Of a stretch of DNA of 64,000 nt, positions 17,429 through 25,263 are shown piece by piece. The position numbers and the translations under genes were made by a program. The stretch covers positions 744,001-808,000 of the forward strand of contig RHGM01000003.1 in the NCBI GenBank assembly GCA_003724185.1, in the 5' to 3' direction. Numbering within the stretch: the stretch's first letter is position 1; each line of letters opens with the position of its first letter. Source of the DNA: Porphyrobacter sp. IPPAS B-1204. GTDB taxonomy: Bacteria; Pseudomonadota; Alphaproteobacteria; Sphingomonadales; Sphingomonadaceae. The notes below the pieces were generated by a model that was given only the letters and a program-made list of their open reading frames with translations, did not search any database and was not told the DNA's origin.

Positions 17429-19660
17429 CTAGCGACTGGCCGCCTGACGTTTGGCCTCTGCGGCGACCCACGCTTCGGTCTGAGCCAACCGCCAGGCATT
17501 CGGCATGCCGCGCTCCAGCCCGTCCTTGTTGGCGCGGGCCAGCGCCAGTTGTTTGCGTGCGCCTGCGACATCGCCGCGCTTCGCCAGCAACCGGGCACGC
17601 GCCAGCTCGCCCATGGTCGGCGACAGGTCATTGTCTCTGGCAACCGCCTCCATGCGCGCCACCAGCGCTTCTGCACCTGCCAGATCACCGCTCGCCACCA
17701 AGGCCGCAGCGTGGGCGCAAGCGCCATTCAGCCAGCTTGCGGTCGTTTCGCCGTTGAAGCGCGCAATCATCGCAAGGCCGCTGCGGGTGTCCGACATGGC
17801 TCCGGCAAGGTCGGCACGCGCCAGCTTTGCCTCCCCGCGCAACATATTGGCAAAGCCGGTCATCACATTCTCGCCCATTGCCGCGCGCAGCGGGCCGAGC
17901 ACGATGTCGGCCTGCTTCTGTGCGGCATCGGGCCGGTCCGCGAAATAGAGTTCTGCCGCCGCAAGATTGACGCGCAAGGTGCCAAGGTTGGCCTGATCCG
18001 CCAGCGGATTTACGGCCTCCGCCTTGACCGCTTCGCGATAGGCCGCAGTCGCGCCAACCCGGTCCCCCACCCCCAGCCGCGCACTGCCCAACTGGTTCCA
18101 CAGGAAGCTGCGAACGGTCGGCGAGTCCTCGTTCTTGAGCGCGGCCTCCATCACGGTGATGGACCGCTGCGCGGCCTCCGGTGTGCTGGTGGCAAAGGCA
18201 AGGTCGCTCACAACCTGGGCATGGTTGATCGAATTGGCATCGAAGTTGCCAGACATTTCGCGGTCGAGTTGCTCAAGGATGGCGATGGCCTTGTCGCTCT
18301 GACCAGCCGAGTAATAGGAGTTCGCCAGAAACACCCGGGCCAGATCGATCAGGCCCTTGGGGCCATAGCCTTCGGAAATCCACGGCTCCAGCACCGCGAC
18401 CGCCCGCTGGTTATCTCCGCGAAGCGAGAAATGCTTACCCACCGCATAGCTGATGGCGGCCGCCGTGCCGGGTGCAATCTTGCGATTGTCGTGCGCCTCT
18501 TGCCAGCGCTCCATCAGCAGACGCGTTTCGCGCTCCACGTCGGTGTCGCTGCCCGTCATCCGGCGCAGCAGATCGCCATAGGCTTCCTGCGCATCGTTGA
18601 GGGCTTCGGCGCGGCCCAGAAAAAACTCCGCCCGCTCAAGTTCGGACTGGGCCCTTGCGGCCTCGGCTGAGGCTTGCCGGGCGTAGGCGAGGCTGACGCC
18701 AGTGCCGCCCACCAGCGCCGCCATGAAGGCTACCCCCAGCGCGGTTGCCACCGGCGAGCGGCGCGCAAATTTCCCGGCGCGGTACAGCGCCCCGCCCTGC
18801 CGGGCCGCAACCGGGCGATGTTGCAGCATCGCCGTGACATCCTCGGCCAGCGCGTCGACCGTGGCATAGCGATCGGCGGGGAGCGGCGCAGTTGCCCGGT
18901 CGATGATTGCCAGGAGGTCCGGCTCGGCGATGGCGCCGGCATTCACCCGGACGCCGCCCGCATCGGTGCGCTCCGGCACGGCGGCGGTCAGCAACTCGTG
19001 GAGGATGCAGCCAAGGGCGAAGATGTCGGTCTGCACCGTGGGTGGCTCGCCGCGCAGCTGTTCGGGCGCCGCGGTGGCTGCGGTAAAGCTGCTGCTGGGC
19101 GCCGCTTCGCCCTCAGCCAGCGAGGCGATGCCGAAATCGATCAGCCGCACCGCACCCTTGGCATCCAGCAGCACGTTCTCGGCCTTGAGATCGCGGTGCA
19201 GCACCAGCCGGGCGTGGGCGTGCGACACAGCCGAACACAGCCCGATGAACAGCCGCAAGCGATCGGTGCGCGGCATAGCAAAGGCCTGCGGCATGATCGG
19301 CTTGCCTTCGACCAGCTCCATCGCCATCCACGGCCTGCCATCTTCATGGGTACCGCCATCGATGATCCGGGCGATGCCGGGATGGTCCATTTCCGCCAGC
19401 CGCTGCCGCTCTGCGCCGAAGCGGTCGACGCGAACGGGATCGTTGTCGTGGATCAGCTTAACCGCAACCGCCTGATTATAGACGCCGTCCGCCCGCATTG
19501 CGCGGTAAACCTGCCCCATCCCGCCGGACGCAATCGGCGCTTCGATGGCCCAGGGGCCAAGCCTGACGCCAACCATCAGCGGCGGCGCGCTGCGGTCCGA
19601 GCCCGCAGAGGTGCGCATGAAGGTCCGGTCTGTCCCTAGCGAATCGTTCGAATTTGCCAT
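17429..19660 (-). CDS. Ser/Thr protein kinase with transmembrane segment and repeat-containing C-terminal domain
   Basis: 743 residues. The kinase domain covers about residues 35-300: glycine loop SGGMGQVY, ATP Lys68 in AVAVKL, catalytic HRDLKAEN (Asp157), DFG Asp175, and APEQLRG. A hydrophobic segment near 335-360 (ATALGVAFMAALVGG) is a probable membrane helix. The rest is Ala-rich helical, with TPR-like repeats. Start ATG 19660 (MANSND) is preferred over the upstream 19708 frame. It faces the ECF sigma gene tail to tail, matching the known pairing of this sigma class with kinases. Confidence 0.88.
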   Translation of the reverse strand: MANSNDSLGTDRTFMRTSAGSDRSAPPLMVGVRLGPWAIEAPIASGGMGQVYRAMRADGVYNQAVAVKLIHDNDPVRVDRFGAERQRLAEMDHPGIARIIDGGTHEDGRPWMAMELVEGKPIMPQAFAMPRTDRLRLFIGLCSAVSHAHARLVLHRDLKAENVLLDAKGAVRLIDFGIASLAEGEAAPSSSFTAATAAPEQLRGEPPTVQTDIFALGCILHELLTAAVPERTDAGGVRVNAGAIAEPDLLAIIDRATAPLPADRYATVDALAEDVTAMLQHRPVAARQGGALYRAGKFARRSPVATALGVAFMAALVGGTGVSLAYARQASAEAARAQSELERAEFFLGRAEALNDAQEAYGDLLRRMTGSDTDVERETRLLMERWQEAHDNRKIAPGTAAAISYAVGKHFSLRGDNQRAVAVLEPWISEGYGPKGLIDLARVFLANSYYSAGQSDKAIAILEQLDREMSGNFDANSINHAQVVSDLAFATSTPEAAQRSITVMEAALKNEDSPTVRSFLWNQLGSARLGVGDRVGATAAYREAVKAEAVNPLADQANLGTLRVNLAAAELYFADRPDAAQKQADIVLGPLRAAMGENVMTGFANMLRGEAKLARADLAGAMSDTRSGLAMIARFNGETTASWLNGACAHAAALVASGDLAGAEALVARMEAVARDNDLSPTMGELARARLLAKRGDVAGARKQLALARANKDGLERGMPNAWRLAQTEAWVAAEAKRQAASR

Positions 19661-19807
19661 GCGCTGCGTGCCCCCCGGCTTGCCCCCGACCTTGTGACAA
19701 ACCTGCAACTGCGACTCAAGGCCGCATGGTCTGCGCGCGCCCGGCGATCAATGACGGCACCAGTTCCATTGGCGCGCCTTCGCTAGGGGCCGCGCTTCTT
19801 TGAGCTG

Positions 19808-21091
19808 TCAGCCGACAAAGCGGGCCGGCAGCCACAGCGACAGGGCCGGCCAATAGGTCACCAGCAGCAGCGCCGCGATCAGCGTGAGGTAGAACGGCCA
19901 GATCGTGCGCACCAGCGTCGTCACCGGAATCCCGCCAACCGCCGAGCCGACGAACAGCACCGATCCGACCGGCGGGGTCACCAGCCCGATGCCGAGATTG
20001 AGCATCATGATGATCCCGAAATGCACCGGGTCCACCCCGACATCCATCGCCACCGGCAGGAAAATCGGCGTGGTGATCACGATCAGCGGCGCCATGTCCA
20101 TGAAGGTGCCCAGCAGCAGCAGCAGGATATTGATGATCAGCAGCGTCAGCAGCGGATTGTCGGTCATGAACCCGATCATCGCGCCCAGCTGCTGCGGCAC
20201 TTCCAGCAGCGCCATCGCAAACCCGAAGGCCGTCGCTGCGGCAATGATGAACAGCACCATCGCCGCGGTGCGCACGGATTTGCCTGCGGCTTCCCAGAAC
20301 GCCGTCCAGCCCAGACTGCGATAGACCAGCACGCCGACCAGCACGGTGTAGAGCACGGCGATGGCCGAACTTTCGGTGGCGGTGAAGATCCCGCTCAGGA
20401 TGCCGCCCATGATGATCACGGCGGTCATCAGGCCGGGCACCGCAAACACCGCCGCACGGATAAAGGCGCGCCAGCCGGGGAAGCTGCCGCGCGGCAGATT
20501 GCGTTGCCGCGCCACCAGCCAGGTGGTGCCCATCAGCATGAAGCCGGTCAGCAGGCCCGGAAACACCCCGGCCAGAAACAGATCGCCAATCGACACGCCA
20601 AGGCCCGTCGCCGCCGAATAGATGATCATGTTGTGCGAAGGCGGGATCAACAGCCCGACAATCGCCGCCGTCACCGTGACATTGACCGCGAAATCGGGCG
20701 GATAGCCCTTTTCCTTCATCAGCGGCACCATGGTCGAACCGATGGCCGAGGCGCTGGCGATGGCCGAACCAGAGACAGCCCCGAACATCATCGACGCGCC
20801 AACATCGACCAGACCCAGCCCACCGCGCACCCGGCCCATCGCCGCATCGGCCACCCGCACCAGCCGCTCGGCAATGCCGGCGCGGTACATCAGGTCTCCG
20901 GCAAAGATGAAGAACGGGATCGCCATCAGAGTGAAAACGCTGATACCGGCGGCAACCCGCTGAACGGCGACAATCGGCGGAATGCCCATCACCGCAAAGC
21001 AGGCCAGCGCGGCCCCCAGCAAGGCAAAGGCCACCGGCACACCCAGCACCAGCAGCAGCGCAAGGCTGCCGAACAGGACCAGCAGCTCCAT
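19808..21091 (-). CDS. dctM: TRAP transporter large permease (DctM/SiaM type)
   Basis: 427 residues, almost entirely hydrophobic with about 12 helices. DctM signatures include IPFFIFAGDLMYRAG, MMFGAVSGSAIASASAIGS, GLLIPPSHNMIIYS and MDMAPLIVITTPIFLPVA. It is the membrane subunit that couples sodium-driven import of an acidic substrate delivered by the DctP receptor. Its ATG overlaps the DctQ stop by one base (TGATG). Last gene of the polysaccharide-utilisation operon; a uronate or unsaturated oligouronate is the likely substrate. Confidence 0.93.
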   Translation of the reverse strand: MELLVLFGSLALLLVLGVPVAFALLGAALACFAVMGIPPIVAVQRVAAGISVFTLMAIPFFIFAGDLMYRAGIAERLVRVADAAMGRVRGGLGLVDVGASMMFGAVSGSAIASASAIGSTMVPLMKEKGYPPDFAVNVTVTAAIVGLLIPPSHNMIIYSAATGLGVSIGDLFLAGVFPGLLTGFMLMGTTWLVARQRNLPRGSFPGWRAFIRAAVFAVPGLMTAVIIMGGILSGIFTATESSAIAVLYTVLVGVLVYRSLGWTAFWEAAGKSVRTAAMVLFIIAAATAFGFAMALLEVPQQLGAMIGFMTDNPLLTLLIINILLLLLGTFMDMAPLIVITTPIFLPVAMDVGVDPVHFGIIMMLNLGIGLVTPPVGSVLFVGSAVGGIPVTTLVRTIWPFYLTLIAALLLVTYWPALSLWLPARFVG

Positions 21092-21564
21092 CAGCAATTG
21101 CTCCCTTCGCCGCGTGGCTTTCCGTCGAGCACCTGCGGCCATGCGAACAGCGCCATCAGCAGGCCCGCAATCGGCATCGGAATATAGGCGACCGCACGGC
21201 TGATCCCGAGCGACGGCATCGCGTTGCCGCGCACCAGCCAGACCAGCTGCGCGCCATAGACCAGCAGCACCAGCCCCAGCACCATCACGATCAGCGCCGT
21301 GATCCGCCGCAGCGGCGCAGCGCGCGGCCCGAGGCGGTCTTCCAGCAGGCCGATGCGGATATGGAACCCTTCATGCACCCCGGCAGCGCTGGCGAACATC
21401 ACATACCAGATCATCAGCACCAGTGCCGCTTGCTCTGTCCAAGAAGGGCTGGAATCGAGCACGAAGCGCCCGAACACCTGCCAGATGACAATCGCTGCCA
21501 TGGCGACCAGTCCCACCGCCGCAAAACGGGTCAGCCAACCTGTCATTCGGGTCATCGCCGTCAT
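21091..21564 (-). CDS. dctQ: TRAP transporter small permease (DctQ type)
   Basis: 157 residues with four predicted membrane helices. It has the DctQ pattern: WQVFGRFVLDSSPSWTEQAALVLMIWYVMFASAAGVHEGFHIRI and a GISRAVAYIPMPIAG closing helix. The start is ATG 21564, overlapping the DctP stop as ATGA; the longer frame to 21735 would run inside dctP. It forms the membrane complex with DctM. Confidence 0.92.
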   Translation of the reverse strand: MTAMTRMTGWLTRFAAVGLVAMAAIVIWQVFGRFVLDSSPSWTEQAALVLMIWYVMFASAAGVHEGFHIRIGLLEDRLGPRAAPLRRITALIVMVLGLVLLVYGAQLVWLVRGNAMPSLGISRAVAYIPMPIAGLLMALFAWPQVLDGKPRGEGSNC

Positions 21565-22583
21565 TTTGCGCGCATCTCCAGAATCCGCTCGACCACCGAT
21601 TTCTGCCGAGGCGAGGTGATAAAGCGGTCCCAGACCGGGCGCATCAGGTCTGCAAAGGGCGCGCGGTCGACCGTGTTGATCTTGACCTCGGAGGCCGCGA
21701 GCGTCGCCTGTGCGTCGGCCATGCGTGCATCCCACAGACGCCGCATTTCGGGGATCGAGCGGCGCGCAGCCTCGCGCACCAGATCACGGTCAGCCTGACT
21801 GAGCCGGTCGTAGCTGACCTTACTCATTACCAGCGCCTCGGGCGTGAACAGGTGATCGGTGACGCTGAGATAGGAAGCGACCTCGTAATGGCGCGAACTG
21901 GTGAAGGAGGGCAGGTTGTTCTCGGCCCCGTCGATCACGCCCTGCGCCAGCGACTGGTAGGTTTCGCCCAGCGGAATCGGCACGGCATTGGCGCCCAGCG
22001 CATTGATCATCGCAACCGACAGATCAGACGCGGGCACGCGCAGTTTCAGCCCCTTCATGTCCGCCGGAGAACGGATCGCCCGGCGTGTGTTGTAGAAGCT
22101 GCGCGAACCGGAATCGTAGATCGCCAGCCCGATCAGCCCATGCGGTTCGAGCGATGCCAGCACTTCGCTGCCCACCGGGCTATCCACCACCCGGCGCATA
22201 TGATCGACATCATCGAACACGAAGGGGAGCGAGAACGGCAGGGTCATCGGCTCAATCGAATTGAGCGGCGCGAAATAGACGCGGTTGAGATCGATGCCGC
22301 CAAAGCTGGTGATTTCGAGCGTATCGGTCTCGCTCCCCAGCTGTCCGCCGGCAAACATCTTGATGCCCAGCCGCCCGCCGGTCTGTTCGGCCATGAACCG
22401 GCCCATGTATTCGACAGCGCGCACCGTGGGGTAATCGGCGGGGTGGCCATCGGTCGCGGTCAGCAGCCCGCCCAGCCGGGGGCCGCAACCGGGCAGCAAT
22501 GCCCCGGCGGAGAGCGCGATCCCGCCCGCCAGCACGCTGCGCCGCGTTGGTCGTGCTGTGAACTTCGGTTGCATCTCAGTCAT
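21561..22583 (-). CDS. dctP: TRAP transporter substrate-binding protein (DctP type)
   Basis: About 340 residues. The N-terminus has RRSVLAGG and a lipobox-like LLPGC, so it is exported, perhaps by Tat, and lipid-anchored. DctP features are GGRLGIKMFAGGQLGSETDTLE, MKGLKLRVPASDL (the conserved Arg contacts the substrate carboxylate) and LSQADRDLVREAA. A Met at 22574 is an alternative start; 22583 overlaps the end of the GH43 gene. The anionic-substrate specificity fits uronates released by the pectate lyase of this locus. Confidence 0.9.
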   Translation of the reverse strand: MTEMQPKFTARPTRRSVLAGGIALSAGALLPGCGPRLGGLLTATDGHPADYPTVRAVEYMGRFMAEQTGGRLGIKMFAGGQLGSETDTLEITSFGGIDLNRVYFAPLNSIEPMTLPFSLPFVFDDVDHMRRVVDSPVGSEVLASLEPHGLIGLAIYDSGSRSFYNTRRAIRSPADMKGLKLRVPASDLSVAMINALGANAVPIPLGETYQSLAQGVIDGAENNLPSFTSSRHYEVASYLSVTDHLFTPEALVMSKVSYDRLSQADRDLVREAARRSIPEMRRLWDARMADAQATLAASEVKINTVDRAPFADLMRPVWDRFITSPRQKSVVERILEMRAK

Positions 22584-24192
22584 CCAGCGCCATGAAGCGG
22601 AAATCGCGGAAAGTGGCAGCGCCCGGCCCGGCTGCATAAAGCCCCGGACGCAGCATCAGAAACCCGCCGCGCACATTATGATGATAGCCGGAAACTTCCA
22701 TCCCGCGATCGAACCGCTGCCAGTTTTGTCCGCCATCGCCGCTGGTATCGAAAGTGACGATATGTTCGCGATTGGTGACCCGGATCCGCATCCGGCGCCC
22801 ATGCCGATTGGCGGGCCGGCCACGCTCGATCCCGTATTGGTGGGTGACAAAGCGGCGTTCGTCAAAGCCCAGCCCGCAGTAGAGTTTGTCGTCATAGAAC
22901 AGCACCAGCCCGGCCGTGCCGCCGGGCGCGCATTCGATGTCGCATTCGAAGGCGTAGCTGCGGTCGCCTGCGGTGAGCAGCAGCGGCGATCCAGAGGATG
23001 GCGCTTCGCCCTTGCCCGCCAGATGCAGCGCGCCATCGGCGATCCTGATCCGCGCATCTTCATCGGACGCAGGACGGAACCACGCCCATTTGCTGCCAAG
23101 TGCCAGCGGCGCACCGAAATCATCGCTCAGCGCCATGCCGTGCGGCACAGCGTCCCCGCCGCCGGGCTTGGCGACCGGCTGCGACAGATCGCCGCCGGTC
23201 ATGCGGAACCAGCCGTCAGGGGTGAACTCGACCGGATCGAGCAGGCATTGGCGCCCCAGCGTCCAGAACCCATTTTCAAACCCGTGATAAAGCGACCACC
23301 AGCTGCCATCGGGCGCCTCGACCAGTGAGGCGTGGCCGCGTGACCACCATGCGTCGGCGACGCTGGTGGTGCGCACCAGCGGGTTGCCCGGGTGATGTTC
23401 CCACGGCCCGTGGAGCGACCGCGAGCGCGCCGCGATCACCATGTGCCCGGTCGGCGGCCCGGCAGTGCCGCCGACGGCGGTGAGCATGTAGTACCAGCCA
23501 TTGATACGGTGGATTTTCGGCCCCTCGGGCGAGAAGCCCTCCACCACCCAGTCCGCCGGATAGCGCCACGGATCATAGACATGTTCGACCGCGCCCACGA
23601 TGCTGAGGCCATCATCGGCGAGCCGCACCCGGTCCCCGCCCGACAGAAACAGCCACAGGCTGCCATCTTCTTCGGCTTCGGCCATGCAGGGGTCGATGTG
23701 ATGGGGCAGGCCGAGCGGGACGGGATCGCTCCACGGGCCTTCGATGTGATCGGCGTGGATCACGAAGATGTCGTTGCTGGGCTGCGCTTTCACCGGAATA
23801 TACAGCAGGTAGCGCCCGCGATGCTTGTGCAGGCTGGGCGCCCAGACCGCACCGATATTGCGGGTCAGCGCTGCTTTCAGCGGCCGCCAGTTCACCAGAT
23901 CACGCGAATGCCAGATGGTGAGGCCGGGATAGGCATCGAAGGTCGAAAAGGTAAGGTAGTAATCCGCCCCGTCTTTCAGAATGGCCGGATCGGGCCGGTC
24001 ACCGGACACCACCGGGTTGAGGAAGGTGCCATCGCCCCGGTCGGGAATGCGCTGATTGTCGAAACCGCGCGGCCCGTTAGCGGTCGGCACAGCGGCAGCA
24101 GCGGTCGCGGCTCCGACCAGCGGCAACGGCAGCGTGCGCGCCAGCCCCAGCCCGCCCAGCCCCGCCAGAACCTCGCGCCGCGCCGCGCTCAT
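22576..24192 (-). CDS. Glycoside hydrolase family 43-like enzyme
   Basis: 538 residues with an export signal that includes RREVLAGLGGLG. The five-bladed propeller domain begins NPVVSGDRPDPAI, which supplies the catalytic-base Asp; HIDPCMA supplies the second Asp and the VEGFSPEGPKI motif the acid Glu. A C-terminal beta-sandwich of about 190 residues (SDDFGAPLALGSKWAWFRP to FRDFRFMALDD) is the GH43 C2/laminin-like accessory domain. Such enzymes remove arabinose or xylose side chains. In this locus it would debranch pectin. The start overlaps the esterase stop (ATGA). Confidence 0.85.
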   Translation of the reverse strand: MSAARREVLAGLGGLGLARTLPLPLVGAATAAAAVPTANGPRGFDNQRIPDRGDGTFLNPVVSGDRPDPAILKDGADYYLTFSTFDAYPGLTIWHSRDLVNWRPLKAALTRNIGAVWAPSLHKHRGRYLLYIPVKAQPSNDIFVIHADHIEGPWSDPVPLGLPHHIDPCMAEAEEDGSLWLFLSGGDRVRLADDGLSIVGAVEHVYDPWRYPADWVVEGFSPEGPKIHRINGWYYMLTAVGGTAGPPTGHMVIAARSRSLHGPWEHHPGNPLVRTTSVADAWWSRGHASLVEAPDGSWWSLYHGFENGFWTLGRQCLLDPVEFTPDGWFRMTGGDLSQPVAKPGGGDAVPHGMALSDDFGAPLALGSKWAWFRPASDEDARIRIADGALHLAGKGEAPSSGSPLLLTAGDRSYAFECDIECAPGGTAGLVLFYDDKLYCGLGFDERRFVTHQYGIERGRPANRHGRRMRIRVTNREHIVTFDTSGDGGQNWQRFDRGMEVSGYHHNVRGGFLMLRPGLYAAGPGAATFRDFRFMALDD

Positions 24193-25178
24193 GCGAGCCC
24201 GATCGCCCGCGCCCAGGCGAGCCATTGTTCGGGCCATGCTGCCACCGGCTTGCCCGCCGCCCGCCGCAAGCCGAACCCATGCCCGCCGCGATCATAGAGA
24301 TGCGTTTCGACCGCAATGCCCTGCGCCTTCAAAGCCGTACGCAGCATCAGCGCGTTTTCGACCGGGACAACATCATCGTCCTCGGCATGAAGGATGAAGA
24401 AAAAGGGCGCATCCGCAGGAACCTGCTGGTCCGGCGAATGCGCCATCTCGCGCGCAGCGGGGGGAGCCGCGCCGATCAGACGTTCACGCGATCCGGGGTG
24501 AGCGATCCCGGCGCGCATCGAAATGACAGGATAGATCGGCGCCGCGGCAAAGGGCCGCGCCGACAGCGCATCGGCGGCATCGACCGGAGCATAGGTGTGT
24601 GCGGCAAAGCGGGTCGCCAGATCGGCACAGACATGCCCGCCAGCGGAAAACCCCATGCTGGCGATCCGCGCCGGGTCGATCCCGAATTCGGCATGGCGAT
24701 GGCGCAGCAGCCGCATGGCGCGCTGGGCATCGGACAGCGGCGTATCCGGTCCGGCAGCCCACCCTTCGTGCGGCAAGCGGTAGAACAATACAAAGGCGGT
24801 GAACCCGCGCGCGCTGAGCCAGCGCCCCATTTCATAGCCTTCCTTGTCGATCACGACATGGGAGTAGCCGCCGCCGGGCGTGATCAGCACCGCCGCGCCA
24901 TTGGGCTGCGCGGGCCGGAACACCGCCATGCGCGGCCGGGCAATGGCCCGCATGATCCGGTCGGGGAAGGCGGGATCGGCCGAGCGCTCGACGATCTGCT
25001 CAGCTGGCAAGGGGCTGGGCGCACCCGGCGGCAGGCCGGGCCAGAGGTCGATCATCTCGACCGGATCAGCCGACCCGGACAAGGGCGAACCGACCGCAGC
25101 GGGCGCAAGGCCTTGCCCAAAGGCCGGTCCCGCCACCCCGATCCCCAGTCCAGCCAATGCAGTCCGGCGATCAAGCAT
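24189..25178 (-). CDS. Exported alpha/beta hydrolase (sugar acetyl esterase-like)
   Basis: 329 residues; N-terminal MLDRRTALAGLG signal. Catalytic triad visible: nucleophile Ser178 in GFSAG, an Asp in AEDDDVVPVENAL and His in RGGHGFGL; the oxyanion turn is TPGGGYSHV. The family includes xylan and pectin side-chain acetylesterases. Start ATG 25178 has AGGA seven bases upstream. It lies directly between the TonB receptor and GH43 genes, in the pectin operon, so deacetylation of oligosaccharides is inferred. Confidence 0.82.
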   Translation of the reverse strand: MLDRRTALAGLGIGVAGPAFGQGLAPAAVGSPLSGSADPVEMIDLWPGLPPGAPSPLPAEQIVERSADPAFPDRIMRAIARPRMAVFRPAQPNGAAVLITPGGGYSHVVIDKEGYEMGRWLSARGFTAFVLFYRLPHEGWAAGPDTPLSDAQRAMRLLRHRHAEFGIDPARIASMGFSAGGHVCADLATRFAAHTYAPVDAADALSARPFAAAPIYPVISMRAGIAHPGSRERLIGAAPPAAREMAHSPDQQVPADAPFFFILHAEDDDVVPVENALMLRTALKAQGIAVETHLYDRGGHGFGLRRAAGKPVAAWPEQWLAWARAIGLA

Positions 25179-25212
25179 GGCAGGTTCCTGGCAATCCTGA
25201 GTCACGATGAAC

Positions 25213-25244
25213 GGCCCTGCCCGCCCGAATGACGGTGCAGGGCC
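25213..25244 (-). other. Stem-loop between TonB receptor gene and downstream operon
   Basis: GGCCCTGC (25213-25220) and GCAGGGCC (25237-25244) form a perfect 8-bp stem in the 85-bp gap between the receptor stop and the esterase start. It lacks a T-run on the minus strand, so it resembles a processing or partial-termination hairpin that would make receptor mRNA more abundant than the transporter mRNA. Confidence 0.5.
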
Positions 25245-25263
25245 ATCCGGGTTTAGTTGGCGT

